A DNA stretch of 21,318 bases from an uncultured Lachnospiraceae bacterium (GCA_910586955.1 CAJUMM010000013.1:1-21318); one strand, 5' to 3'. Numbered from the stretch's first letter, positions 6,991 to 15,474 are shown. Notes: generated from the sequence alone by a model not told the origin. Made by a program: numbers and translations.

Positions 6991-7857
6991 TTACAGCTTC
7001 AGGATCCGGCTGGCATTTTCATAAAGCAAAAGTTCCCGGACTTCCGGCTCAAAGGGAAGGCTTAAAAACTGCTCCAGGCTCTGGGCCAGGGGACGGACCG
7101 GATAGCTGGTGGCAAACATCATCCGGTAGCGGAGATAGGAATTGGCCGCCCGGACAAACTGATCCGCAAAGGGCATCTTTGGCAGATTGCAGAAGAAATC
7201 GGGATAACAGTATACGTTCATGCACTGGAGGGCCACTCCCAGAAACTCTTCCACATAGGGCCAGCAGCCGTGGGACACGGTGAAGGTCACTCTGGGAAAG
7301 CGCAGGGCTGTGTGCTGCAGGGCGATGGGGTTGCAGTAAGACAGATCCTCCCCCGCCAGCACGCTTAAGGTAAAAGCGCAGATAAGCCCCAGGTCCTCAC
7401 ACTTCTCGTAAACGGGGTCTAAGCTCCGGTCATCCACGTATTTGGCCGGCATAGACCACCCGGGCTCCAGTGCGATGCCCCGGATTCCATAAGTTTCGGC
7501 ACAGCGGTCAATCTCCGCCAGAGCCCCGGGCACATCTGCCGCATCTACCGCCGGAAAAGCCAGAAACCTGCCTGGATACAGGCGCTCCAGCTCACACACA
7601 TCGTCGTTTTCCACGGAGGCCATGCCCTCCCGGACCCTTCTCCCCTGCACCACCTGCAGATCGATCCCGGAACCGGAAAGCTCCTCCATATACAGGGAGA
7701 AATCTCCCTCCTTGGCTGATCGGATCCCCACACTGTTCCAATAGATCCCCGGAATTTCCTCCGGCCCTTTGAAATCTTCTTCCATAGGCCTGGGGAAAAA
7801 ATTCCCCTGGGACACAAAGCTCTTATAAGGCGGTCTTGTCCTGAAATCAATTACCAT
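6991..7857 (-). CDS. Amidohydrolase_2-fold protein lacking most metal ligands
   Basis: The 288-residue protein has the shape of the amidohydrolase_2 (ACMSD/gamma-resorcylate decarboxylase-like) TIM-barrel family. The opening 'VIDFRTRPP' takes the place of the DxHxH metal motif. 'YGIRGIALEPGW' matches the usual mid-barrel strand, 'TFTVSHGCWPYVEE' the HGG-W block, and 'MMFATSYP' the GSDYP motif near the end. Both N-terminal His are Arg (R6, R8), the mid-barrel His strand reads FTLS, and the catalytic Asp is Ser (S251); only H196 remains. Ordinary zinc-dependent hydrolase or decarboxylase chemistry therefore looks unlikely. The ATG at 7857 has AAGGAGAG 8 nt upstream. It is divergent from a LysR regulator with a shared 99-nt spacer, which suggests it is that regulator's target. 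Fold is likely; reaction unknown. Confidence 0.8.
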   Translation of the reverse strand: MVIDFRTRPPYKSFVSQGNFFPRPMEEDFKGPEEIPGIYWNSVGIRSAKEGDFSLYMEELSGSGIDLQVVQGRRVREGMASVENDDVCELERLYPGRFLAFPAVDAADVPGALAEIDRCAETYGIRGIALEPGWSMPAKYVDDRSLDPVYEKCEDLGLICAFTLSVLAGEDLSYCNPIALQHTALRFPRVTFTVSHGCWPYVEEFLGVALQCMNVYCYPDFFCNLPKMPFADQFVRAANSYLRYRMMFATSYPVRPLAQSLEQFLSLPFEPEVRELLLYENASRILKL

Positions 7858-7885
7858 CCTGCCATCTCTCCTTCTTCAAATCTCA

Positions 7886-7914
7886 TTGACTTATCATCCC
7901 AAATTACTTATCAT
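7886..7914 (+). promoter_or_regulatory. Promoter of the LysR gene, with a 9-bp direct repeat
   Basis: TTGACT (7886-7891) is followed after 17 bases by TATCAT (7909-7914), predicting a start near 7921. The nonamer ACTTATCAT occurs twice (7889-7897 and 7906-7914), once across the -35 edge and once across the -10 box. Confidence 0.6.
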
Positions 7915-7923
7915 TTATATAGA

Positions 7924-7946
7924 TTTCATCCTATTTTCTTATGAAA
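7924..7946. promoter_or_regulatory. Candidate LysR operator (T-N11-A dyad)
   Basis: TTTCAT, 11 bases, then ATGAAA: a perfect 6-bp inverted repeat with the spacing that LysR-type regulators recognise. It lies between the predicted LysR transcription start and its ribosome binding site, and within the shared spacer of the divergent amidohydrolase-like gene. Autoregulation plus control of that gene is the natural inference. Confidence 0.6.
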
Positions 7947-7956
7947 GGAGCTTCCC

Positions 7957-8844
7957 ATGACCATACGCCATCTCCGCATCTTTGCAGCCGTGGCCGAATA
8001 CGGCACTATGCACGCAGCCGCCCGGGAACTGTATATCGCGCAGCCTGCCATCAGCCAGGCTATCTCTGATTTGGAAAAACATTACCATGTGAAGCTTTTT
8101 GAGCGGCTTTCCAAAAAACTCTATATAACCCCGGAGGGCAAGCAGTTTCTTTTCTATGCCAATCACATCCTGTCCCTCTTCAATGAGCTGGAACAGCAGA
8201 TGAATAATACCTCCGCCCAGGCGGAGCTGAAAATCGGCGCCACCATTACCATCGGAACCTGTATCATCCATCATATCTTAAACGAATTTTATTCCTTCTA
8301 TCCCAATGCCAATGTGCAGGTCTACGTAAATTCCCCGGACAACCTGGGACCGGCCCTTTTGCGGAACGAATTGGATATGGCTCTGGTGGAAAGCCTGCCC
8401 ACCCATCCGGAGCTTATCTACGAGCCCTTCCTGGACGACGAAATGATCCTGGTATGCAGCCCCCTGCACCCCTTCGCCCGGACCGGACAGGCCACCTTAG
8501 AAGAGATCAGCCTGGAAAAATACATTGCCCGGGAACCAAGCGTGGCCAACGAACTGTTTGTGGAATATATGGCTCTCCACAACCTCTCCCTCCACTACAC
8601 CTGGTTCTGCAACAATTCCGAGACCACCAAACAGGCCGTGGCCAACAACTACGGCGTCACCGTCATCTCCCGGCGCATAGTGGCCCAGGAACTGAAAAAC
8701 GGTACCCTGGCAGAGGTAAAAATAGAGGGCTGCCACCTGATGCGGAAGTTCCAGATGCTCTACCACAAAAATAAATTTTTCTCCAATCCCCTGCTGGATC
8801 TGATGGATCTATGCCGGAACCTGGACGTGACCCTGCCGGAATAG
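7957..8844 (+). CDS. LysR-family transcriptional regulator
   Basis: The 295-residue protein starts with a winged helix-turn-helix (about 1-60: HLRIFAAVAEYGTMHAAARELYIAQPAISQAISDLE), followed by a linker helix and a periplasmic-binding-protein-like effector domain (about 90-290). Length is standard for the family. AAAGGAG precedes the ATG. The gene is divergent from the amidohydrolase-like gene and ends 14 nt from the convergent TauE/SafE-type gene. Its probable target is the divergent gene, with the T-N11-A dyad at 7924-7946 as binding site. The effector is unknown. The effector domain looks complete, with no frameshift or truncation. Confidence 0.93.
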   Translation: MTIRHLRIFAAVAEYGTMHAAARELYIAQPAISQAISDLEKHYHVKLFERLSKKLYITPEGKQFLFYANHILSLFNELEQQMNNTSAQAELKIGATITIGTCIIHHILNEFYSFYPNANVQVYVNSPDNLGPALLRNELDMALVESLPTHPELIYEPFLDDEMILVCSPLHPFARTGQATLEEISLEKYIAREPSVANELFVEYMALHNLSLHYTWFCNNSETTKQAVANNYGVTVISRRIVAQELKNGTLAEVKIEGCHLMRKFQMLYHKNKFFSNPLLDLMDLCRNLDVTLPE

Positions 8845-8858
8845 TCTCCTTTCGGATT

Positions 8859-9599
8859 TTAAAAATAGGAAACGCAGTTCAAAATTCCCGCAGACAGAAT
8901 CAGCAGGTATATCACGTAGAGAAAGGCCCGTCTGCTTAATCCTTTGCTGATTTTATTTCCCAGGAAGATTCCCAGGAGTACTGCCGGACACCCAAGAAGC
9001 GCCAGCTTCCATGCTTCCTGGCAGAGGGCCCCGGAAATCCGGTACTGGACCGTAGTGAGAATACTCACAATGGTCCACAGAAGAGCCAGGGTAGCCCGGA
9101 AGCTCTCCTTTTCCCGGATCTCCTGCTGGGTATAGAGAAGCACCATACTTCCCCCGGAGGAGATAGCCCCCTGAAGCACCCCTCCTGCAAACAGAATCAC
9201 CCGGAGGGCAGGGAAAGAAAACCGGTAATGTTCCACAGCAGGAACTTTAAGTTTCATCAAACCGTAAATCCCAAGAAGGATCATAAAGACTCCCAGGAAA
9301 AGCTTCAGTTCCGGAACCGGTATATACGTAAGGCCTGCCACCCCGAAGGGAAGGCCCAGGCACAGATAGACGCCGATGGTCCGAAGCTCTCTCCAGTCAA
9401 TGTCCCTCCGGTTTTCCCAGGCAATCCACACATTCAGGATGCAGGTAATGGTGGAAGCCATAATCACCGTCTTGGGGTCGAAAAGCTGGGTCAGGAAGGG
9501 GATGCTGATAAGTCCGGCCCCAAAGCCTCCGATAGATCCCAGGACATTGGCCCCAAAAAGGATCAGAAGATACAAAAGCAGAAGAACCTCTTCTCTCAT
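8859..9599 (-). CDS. TauE/SafE (TSUP) family transporter
   Basis: The 246-residue membrane protein has about eight hydrophobic segments in two halves. The first half carries GGFGAGLISIPFL and the second 'GGVLQGAISSGGSMV', the two conserved glycine-rich motifs of the TSUP family. Known members move sulfite, sulfoacetate, taurine-derived or other small organic anions. Its ATG overlaps the TGA of the nucleoside hydrolase gene (ATGA), so it is the last coupled gene of the nucleoside operon. That context hints at export of an anion or other product of nucleoside breakdown, but this is inference; sulfur-compound transport unrelated to nucleosides is equally possible. No terminator could be found in the 14 nt between this gene and lysR, so convergent transcripts may overlap here. 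Confidence 0.85.
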   Translation of the reverse strand: MREEVLLLLYLLILFGANVLGSIGGFGAGLISIPFLTQLFDPKTVIMASTITCILNVWIAWENRRDIDWRELRTIGVYLCLGLPFGVAGLTYIPVPELKLFLGVFMILLGIYGLMKLKVPAVEHYRFSFPALRVILFAGGVLQGAISSGGSMVLLYTQQEIREKESFRATLALLWTIVSILTTVQYRISGALCQEAWKLALLGCPAVLLGIFLGNKISKGLSRRAFLYVIYLLILSAGILNCVSYF

Positions 9600-10546
9600 G
9601 CCAGTCTCCCGGCAGATTCCAGAATCAGATTCAGGAACCGCTCCAAATCCAGTTCAAAGACCACTTCCGCATTCTCCGGCTTCCCGGAGCGGTGTTCATA
9701 GTCACAGACCGTGGCCCCGGAAAGAGGCCCCGGTTCCGTCATAATCTCCACGTACATGGAGTCGCTTTTCTTGATAAGGCTCCTGTCAATCACTCCGGCC
9801 ACGGCACAGGCGTCGTGAACGGGACAGCCTCCCAGGTCCAGCCACACCCGGTTGTGAAGATCCGTAAATTTCCGCAGAAGCTCCGCCATCATATGGCCGG
9901 TCTTATTCCCCAGGTTTTCCAGTTTTTCCAGAAAATCCTCCTGGAACAGGGCTTTATAGGTTACGTCATATCCGTACATCACCAGAGGAATCCCGCTCTC
10001 AAAGACAATCTTGCTGGCCTCCGCGTCAAAGTATGTATTAAATTCCATAAAGGGTTTGGTGAGGATAAAGTGGCAGGTTCCTCCCATAATGGAGATCTCC
10101 CGGATTTTCTCCCTGCACAGATCCGGGTAGGCCCGGATCAGAAGCCCCATATTGCTTAAAGGCCCTGTGCAGACAAAAGTTACCTTCTCCTCACTCTCCT
10201 TAAGAATATCCGCCGCCGCTTCCAAAGCCGTCCGGTCCGACACCCTTAAGGGATTGTCCCCGGGAAAATCAAAACCGTCCAGGCCGCTTAAGCCGTGGGC
10301 TCCTTCTGTGTCTGTCCTCCGGTAGCCCCGCACCAGGGGCTGCCTGGCCCCGGCGGCCACCTCCACATCCGCTCCGCAGTAATTCAGGATATTTAAGGTA
10401 TTGTTTGTCACCTTCTCAATGACCTTGTTTCCGGCCACATTGGTAATCAGCTTCACATCCAGCCCCTCATTCCCCAAGGCCAGAATCAATGCCACCATAT
10501 CGTCATGTCCCGGATCACAGTCTATAATTACGGGTATCTTTTTCAT
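9596..10546 (-). CDS. Nucleoside hydrolase (inosine-uridine preferring type)
   Basis: The 316-residue enzyme would cleave the N-glycosidic bond of ribonucleosides, giving free base and ribose. The N-terminal DCDPGHDD motif (D9, D11, D15, D16) binds Ca2+ and ribose. Further family blocks are 'FVCTGPLSN', 'ISIMGG', 'EFNTYFDAEASKIVF' and the late 'CPVHDACAVA' with the last calcium-ligand Asp. The open frame runs 46 codons further upstream, but those codons lie inside the preceding permease gene. The ATG at 10546 has AGGAGGA just before it and starts 19 nt after the permease stop, so I use it. It follows a BMP-type nucleoside importer and overlaps the TSUP gene by 4 nt. Base preference cannot be read reliably from sequence. 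Confidence 0.93.
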   Translation of the reverse strand: MKKIPVIIDCDPGHDDMVALILALGNEGLDVKLITNVAGNKVIEKVTNNTLNILNYCGADVEVAAGARQPLVRGYRRTDTEGAHGLSGLDGFDFPGDNPLRVSDRTALEAAADILKESEEKVTFVCTGPLSNMGLLIRAYPDLCREKIREISIMGGTCHFILTKPFMEFNTYFDAEASKIVFESGIPLVMYGYDVTYKALFQEDFLEKLENLGNKTGHMMAELLRKFTDLHNRVWLDLGGCPVHDACAVAGVIDRSLIKKSDSMYVEIMTEPGPLSGATVCDYEHRSGKPENAEVVFELDLERFLNLILESAGRLA

Positions 10547-10565
10547 AAAATCCTCCTGTGTCTCC

Positions 10566-11531
10566 CTAGGCCGTCTCCGGCCCGGCGTTTCTCTCGGCCT
10601 CTGCAATGGCCCGCTTGATTTTGCTGTCACGCTTGCTCTTTTCCCGCATGGAGTAGACGATAATTCCCACAATGGACACCACATAGGGGATTGCCATCAC
10701 CACGTCCGTAGAGAAGGAATTGATCTGCAGCACATTGGCTACGGCATTTGCACAGCCGAACAGCAGGGAGGAGAACATGGCGCCCACGGGATTGCCCCGG
10801 CCCATAGCGTCCGCCGCCACGCCGATAAAGCCCCGGCTGGAAGTCATATTCACAATAAACACCTGCATATTTCCCATGGACAGGTACATGCCGCCTAAGG
10901 AGGCAAAAAATCCGCTTAGCCCCAGGGCAATCAGCTTAATTTTCGTTGGATTCTCTCCTACGGATCTGGCTGCGCTGTCGTTCTCTCCTACCGCCCGGAT
11001 GCGCAGTCCCAGAGGGGTGCGGTACATGAGGAACCAGGCCACAATCACCAGCAGGAATGCCACATAGGTAAAAATATTGTGCCCGGAAAGAATCTCTCCC
11101 AGAATGGGAATATCCTTAATGAGGGGAATCTCCATTCCGGGAACTCCCAGGCTCTTAATCATGGAGGAGGAACCCTTATCCCCGGTAAAAGCGTAGAGAA
11201 TCATTACCGTGGCGCCGTTGGTAAAGGTGTTGATAGCCACTCCCGTGAGGATCATATTGGTATTCATGAGGATATGGAAGTATCCCATAAAGATTCCCAT
11301 AACCACCCCTACGGCCATGCCGCACACCAGGGCCAGAAAAAGATTCTGGGTAAATGCGCTGACCAGAACGCCGGTCAGGGCGGACATAAGCATGGTGCTG
11401 TCAATGGTAATGTTCGTCACCCCCGCTTTTCTGGCAATCAGGGAGGACAGGCTGGCAAAAATCAACGGCGTAGACACACGGATTACCGTATAAAAAAATC
11501 CGGTTGTAAGAAAATTTCCTAAAAAGCCCAT
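10566..11531 (-). CDS. Nucleoside-type ABC transporter permease, second subunit (NupQ/YufQ-like)
   Basis: The 321-residue BPD_transp_2 family permease has about nine or ten membrane segments. The N-terminal 'TPLIFASLSSLIARKAGVTN' block and the coupling loop 'TPLGLRIRAVGENDSAARSVG' mark it as the second permease of BMP-dependent nucleoside importers. The C-terminal 'SRGFIGVAADAMGRGNPVGAMFSSLLFG' block is also typical. The family usually reads NIGIEGMML after the first block; here it is NITIDSTML, a small deviation. It starts 3 nt after the first permease stop with AAAGGAGG inside that gene's end, and precedes the nucleoside hydrolase by 19 nt. The C-terminal tail is rich in charged residues and lies in the cytoplasm by prediction. 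Confidence 0.92.
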   Translation of the reverse strand: MGFLGNFLTTGFFYTVIRVSTPLIFASLSSLIARKAGVTNITIDSTMLMSALTGVLVSAFTQNLFLALVCGMAVGVVMGIFMGYFHILMNTNMILTGVAINTFTNGATVMILYAFTGDKGSSSMIKSLGVPGMEIPLIKDIPILGEILSGHNIFTYVAFLLVIVAWFLMYRTPLGLRIRAVGENDSAARSVGENPTKIKLIALGLSGFFASLGGMYLSMGNMQVFIVNMTSSRGFIGVAADAMGRGNPVGAMFSSLLFGCANAVANVLQINSFSTDVVMAIPYVVSIVGIIVYSMREKSKRDSKIKRAIAEAERNAGPETA

Positions 11532-11534
11532 GGT

Positions 11535-12605
11535 TTACGCCTCCTTTTCCACTTTCTCGTTGTATTTTACCCGGAGCTTCTGCTGGGTTCCCGCCAGGAA
11601 AGCGTTGGCTCCGATAAACAGTATCATAATAGCCTGGATAATCAGCACGATCTCGCTTGCCACATCGGAGGAGCGATTCATAATATCCGCTCCCGTGCGG
11701 ACATATCCCAGGAACATAGCCGCAAAGAGCACATACTGGGGCTTGTATTTGGCCAGGGTGGCCACCATAATGCCGTCCCAGCCCAGGTTGGTCAGGGAGA
11801 ACCAGGCAAACCTGGGATTTCGCCCGAACATCTCCATGCCGCCTCCGAAGCCGCTTAAGGCTCCGCCTAAGAACTGGGCCAGCAGACACATGCCGAACAC
11901 GTTGATCCCGATGCACTTGGCAAAATGGGGATTGATACCGATAAGCCGGATGCTGTATCCCCACTTGGTCTTGTAGAGGAAGAACCACACCAGCACAATC
12001 ATCAAAAGGGCGATAATCAGGTTGGTATTCACCTTGGTCCCCGGTATGAGGGTGGCAAGAAAGCTGTCCTCCGGCAGGGGATAGGAACCTGAGGAGGTGG
12101 AAGTAATATCCATCAGATAATTGCTGAAGATATAATTTCCGATATAAAACATCACATAGTTAAAAAGCAGGGAGACCACAAAGGCGTCCGTCCCGTACTT
12201 TAGATTCACATACATGGGCAGAAGGGCCATAAGGCCACAGACCACAATTACCGCCAGCATGGCAAAGATTGTCAGGCTCTTTCCGTGGAGAAGAATAAAC
12301 TTTAAGGAGACGGCAGCAGCCATAAGACCGCCGAAGTAGTAGCAGCCCTCCCCGGAAAGGGTCCGTTTCCCGGTAGCCCAGAGAATGCAGACTCCAAGCC
12401 CCACATAGATCAGGGGAACAATGTTCTCAATCAGGTTGCCGATTCTGCGCTGGGAGGTGAAGGGCCCTATGAGAAAGGAATGAAGGGCCGTCAGGGGCTC
12501 ATCGCTCACAATGAGGATAATTACCAGTGCAAATATCATAGCGATAAAAATGGCAAGGAGCGTCTTCATAAAAGAAAATACCTGGTTTAACTGTTTATTG
12601 CTCAT
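11535..12605 (-). CDS. Nucleoside-type ABC transporter permease, first subunit (NupP/YufP-like)
   Basis: The 356-residue BPD_transp_2 permease has roughly ten membrane helices. Marker blocks are 'IVPLIYVGLGVCILWATG', the cytoplasmic coupling loop 'TKWGYSIRLIGINPHFAKCIGIN' and 'GGALSGFGGGMEMFGRNPRF'. It would form the membrane channel with the 10566-11531 permease. The ATG at 12605 lies within the end of the ATPase gene (11-nt overlap) and has GGGAGGT upstream, so translation is probably coupled. Compared with the family, the N-terminal half is ordinary and no frameshift is visible. The transported nucleoside is inferred only from neighbouring salvage genes. Confidence 0.92.
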   Translation of the reverse strand: MSNKQLNQVFSFMKTLLAIFIAMIFALVIILIVSDEPLTALHSFLIGPFTSQRRIGNLIENIVPLIYVGLGVCILWATGKRTLSGEGCYYFGGLMAAAVSLKFILLHGKSLTIFAMLAVIVVCGLMALLPMYVNLKYGTDAFVVSLLFNYVMFYIGNYIFSNYLMDITSTSSGSYPLPEDSFLATLIPGTKVNTNLIIALLMIVLVWFFLYKTKWGYSIRLIGINPHFAKCIGINVFGMCLLAQFLGGALSGFGGGMEMFGRNPRFAWFSLTNLGWDGIMVATLAKYKPQYVLFAAMFLGYVRTGADIMNRSSDVASEIVLIIQAIMILFIGANAFLAGTQQKLRVKYNEKVEKEA

Positions 12606-14160
12606 AGCAGACCTCCCGAATGGTTTCCCGGGGCTGTCTCTTGATTCCCAGCATGTACTCTCCCAGCTGTTCCTCTGTGACCCCGTTTAAATCTTTAAAG
12701 TACGCCACGATCTCCCCCTCGTACAGGACAATGAGGGAATCGCTCAGTTCCATAATCTCCGCCAGATCCGCAGAGTTTACAAGAATCGCCGTATCCGCAT
12801 CCCGCAGTTCAAAGATCTTCTCATGAATGAATTTGGTGGAACCGATATCGATTCCCCGGGAGGGCTGATCGATAACAATCAAATCCCTGGGCATAGACAG
12901 CTCCCGGGCCACCACCACTTTCTGAATGTTCCCCCCGGACAGCATGGACACGCTCTGCTTCTCGCTGTCACATTTCACGGCAAATTCTTCAATCAGCTCC
13001 TGGGCTTTCTTTACCAGCTCTTTCTCTTTGATCACTCCCTTTTGGGAGAAAGCGGCTTCGGAGAGACGGTTGGAGAGAAGGTTTTCTTTGATGGTGGCAT
13101 CTGCCGCCACCCCTGCCGCCAGACGATCCTGGGGAATGTAGGCAGTCGATGCCTCGTCCCGGATCTTCCGGATGGTAAGCTTGGAAACATCTTTCTCCCG
13201 GATATGGATGCTTCCCCTCTGGATTTTCCGCAGTCCCACAATCAGTTCCAGAAGTTCTCTCTGTCCGTTGCCCTCCACCCCGGCAATGCCCAAGATCTCT
13301 CCGCTGCGCACCGTGAAGCTTACATCGTTTAGCTTTAACTTTCCTTCCCCGTATCCATAGTGAAGATGCTCCACTTTCAGCACACTTTCCTTGGGGCTGG
13401 CAGGCTTCTTGTCCAGGTTCATCTTGATCTCCCGGCCGATCATCAGTCTGGAAATATCGGCTTCGGAGATATCCTTCACATCATAGACTCCCATGGACAG
13501 GCCGTTTTTCATAATGGTAATCCGGTCGCAGATCTGCTTGATCTCCCGGATCTTGTGGGAGATGAAGATCACCGTGTGCCCGCTCTCCTTTAAGAGAAGA
13601 AGCTGCCGGAACAGCTCTTCCGTCTCCTGGGGCGTCAATACCGCCGTAGGCTCGTCCAGTATGAGGATTTTAGCTCCCCGGTACAAAGCTTTCAGAATCT
13701 CTACCCGCTGCTTCATGCCTACGGGAAGATCGCTGATTTTCCGGTCCGGCTCTATGGGGAGATGGTATTTCTCCGAAATCTTCCGGGTCTCCTCCACAGC
13801 CTTGGCCCGGTCAATAAAAATCCCTTTTAAAGGCTCCTCTTTCAGCATCATATTCTCCGCCACAGTCAGGGAGGGAACCAGCATAAACTCCTGATGTACC
13901 ATGCCGATTTTCAGGGCTATGGCCTCCGCCGGGCTGTTAATGTGGACGGGTTTTCCTTCAAAATAGATTTGGCCTCTGTCAATTTTCTCCAATCCAAAGA
14001 GCATTTTCATCAGAGTGGATTTCCCGGCCCCGTTCTCTCCCATAACCGCATGAATCTCCCCGTAGTTTACGCTGAAATCCACGTCTTTGTTGGCCACCAC
14101 TCCGTTGGGGTAAATCTTCGTTATCCCCTTCATCTCTATTGCAGTCTGTCCTGCCGCCAT
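12595..14160 (-). CDS. Nucleoside-type ABC transporter ATP-binding protein, two ABC domains (NupO/YufO-like)
   Basis: The 521-residue protein has two nucleotide-binding domains. The first has Walker A GENGAGKST (41-49), signature 'LPVGMKQR' (145-152) and Walker B ILILDEP (165-171). The second has a degenerate Walker A (GVEGNGQR, 294-301), signature LSGGN (407-411) and DQPSRGID (431-438), where the catalytic Glu is Gln. Such asymmetry is normal in RbsA/MglA and BMP-type importers: one site hydrolyses ATP. The ATG at 14160 has GAGGTGA upstream. It follows the binding-protein gene after 99 bases containing a strong hairpin and overlaps the first permease. With those permeases and the lipoprotein it makes a complete importer. 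Confidence 0.94.
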   Translation of the reverse strand: MAAGQTAIEMKGITKIYPNGVVANKDVDFSVNYGEIHAVMGENGAGKSTLMKMLFGLEKIDRGQIYFEGKPVHINSPAEAIALKIGMVHQEFMLVPSLTVAENMMLKEEPLKGIFIDRAKAVEETRKISEKYHLPIEPDRKISDLPVGMKQRVEILKALYRGAKILILDEPTAVLTPQETEELFRQLLLLKESGHTVIFISHKIREIKQICDRITIMKNGLSMGVYDVKDISEADISRLMIGREIKMNLDKKPASPKESVLKVEHLHYGYGEGKLKLNDVSFTVRSGEILGIAGVEGNGQRELLELIVGLRKIQRGSIHIREKDVSKLTIRKIRDEASTAYIPQDRLAAGVAADATIKENLLSNRLSEAAFSQKGVIKEKELVKKAQELIEEFAVKCDSEKQSVSMLSGGNIQKVVVARELSMPRDLIVIDQPSRGIDIGSTKFIHEKIFELRDADTAILVNSADLAEIMELSDSLIVLYEGEIVAYFKDLNGVTEEQLGEYMLGIKRQPRETIREVCYEQ

Positions 14161-14204
14161 CTGTGTCTCACCTCTTTTGTTCCGTTTTTATCTCCAAAAG
14201 AATC

Positions 14205-14245
14205 AAAAAGGGGAAGGCAGGCTTCCTCTGGACCATGCCTTCCCC
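14205..14245 (-). terminator. Intra-operon terminator between the binding protein and ATPase genes
   Basis: On the minus strand a 10-bp perfect stem (14245-14236 with 14219-14210, GGGGAAGGCA) closes a 16-nt loop and is followed directly by TTTTT (14209-14205). It lies 14 nt after the lipoprotein stop. Partial readthrough would give more binding protein than membrane complex, a common layout in ABC importers. Confidence 0.8.
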
Positions 14246-14259
14246 TATGTCTGTCTCTT

Positions 14260-15414
14260 TTACTGTGCAGAATTAATAATCTCGTCGATCTCTTCCGGAG
14301 ACATCCCCAGGGCTGTGGGAACCTTTACCGTTCCGTCCGTGATCTTCTGCTCATACTCGGCCACCATGTCTTTCACCTCATCCGGCAGCTCCTCATAGTA
14401 CTCATTCTTTACTACCCCTGCACCGTCAATGGCCACGCCTACGGTTTCCTGGCTTCCGAAGGGCAGCTCACCCGCCACGTACCGCTCATAGGCGGAAGTT
14501 ACGGCGTTATCTACTTTCTTCATTACAGACGCCAGAATAATCTTCTGGATAGTCTCATCGCTCTGTGCATATTTGGAAGCTACGTCCTGGTCGTTTCCGA
14601 TAGCCCTTACGTCCTTGTCCCTGGCCGCCTCGTACACCCCTGCCGCCGCATTTCCGCAGGCGGGATACAGCACATCCGCACCGTCCGTAATCTGGGCCAG
14701 AGCCAGCTCTTTAGCCAAAGTGGCATCGTTAAAGTCATTGGTGAAAGCCACCGCTACCTTAATATCCGGATTTACTTCCTGTGCTCCCGCAATGAAGCCT
14801 ACCATAAAGTCATAGATAACGGGAATCTTGGTTGCGCCTACAAAGCCGATGTAATTGCTCTCGGTCATATTTGCCGCAATGACGCCTGCCATATAGGCCG
14901 CCTCGTTCTGGTAGAAATCCATGGAATATACATTTGCCATATCCGCCGTATCGAAGTCCAGGGACACGTCATAGCAGATAAAAGGCATCTCGGGATACAT
15001 GGGCGCTACGGTCTGGATGGTATCCTTCATCAGGGACCCCCCGGTAATAATCAAATCATATCCCGCCTCGCAGAGATCGCACATGGCCGCCTCCCACTTT
15101 GCAGAATCCGTTACCGCCGTTCCAAGTTCTACAATATCAAGCTCCGCCCCGATACTCTCGGCAATGCTCTCCGAAGCACGGCATGCCAGGTCGTGGGTTC
15201 CGCCGTCTCCCCGGACATTGGGAAGAACCGTCACAATCTTGCCGATCTCTATCTTCTCTCCCGCTTCCTCTGCCGGCTGCTCGTTCTCTGTTCCTGCGCC
15301 TGCATTGGCCTCTGTCCCTGCTTCCGGCGCTGCCGGTGCCTCTTTCTTCCCGCAGGCTGTCAGTGATACCGCCATAGACAATGCCATCAATAACAATAAT
15401 GCTTTTTTCTTCAT
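14260..15414 (-). CDS. BMP-family nucleoside-binding lipoprotein
   Basis: The 384-residue protein begins with a lipoprotein signal peptide: KKK, a hydrophobic core, then the lipobox LTAC (C21). A low-complexity Ala/Glu/Pro linker follows (about 23-52) that would tether it to the outer face of the membrane. The rest is a Bmp/PnrA-type periplasmic-binding fold with 'LIITGGSLMKDTIQ', 'GAQEVNPDIKVAVAF', 'GADVLYPACGNAAAGV' and 'AIGNDQD'. Homologues bind purine or pyrimidine nucleosides and feed them to the partner ABC transporter. GGGAGGT precedes the ATG at 15414. It has its own promoter at 15475-15503 and a terminator directly behind it. The nucleoside role agrees with the downstream hydrolase and the upstream udp and deoB. 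Confidence 0.93.
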   Translation of the reverse strand: MKKKALLLLMALSMAVSLTACGKKEAPAAPEAGTEANAGAGTENEQPAEEAGEKIEIGKIVTVLPNVRGDGGTHDLACRASESIAESIGAELDIVELGTAVTDSAKWEAAMCDLCEAGYDLIITGGSLMKDTIQTVAPMYPEMPFICYDVSLDFDTADMANVYSMDFYQNEAAYMAGVIAANMTESNYIGFVGATKIPVIYDFMVGFIAGAQEVNPDIKVAVAFTNDFNDATLAKELALAQITDGADVLYPACGNAAAGVYEAARDKDVRAIGNDQDVASKYAQSDETIQKIILASVMKKVDNAVTSAYERYVAGELPFGSQETVGVAIDGAGVVKNEYYEELPDEVKDMVAEYEQKITDGTVKVPTALGMSPEEIDEIINSAQ

Positions 15415-15474
15415 TTCTACCTCCCGTTTTGTACTTCCCGCATGTGGTCCATGCTGCTGTTGTTTGATAAGGCC

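Noticed and set aside
10547..10684. N-terminal extension of the nucleoside hydrolase frame
   Set aside because: These codons lie inside the upstream permease gene and read as Arg/Pro-rich sequence. The ATG at 10546 has a strong ribosome binding site.
11401..11988. A 195-codon minus-strand frame bridging the two permease genes
   Set aside because: It runs out of frame through both permeases, which have clear family motifs and proper ribosome binding sites.
13894..15366. A 490-codon open frame on the plus strand opposite the ABC ATPase and BMP lipoprotein genes
   Set aside because: It is the complement of two genes with unmistakable family motifs. Its translation shows no domain and it has no ribosome binding site; long antisense frames are expected in GC-rich coding DNA.
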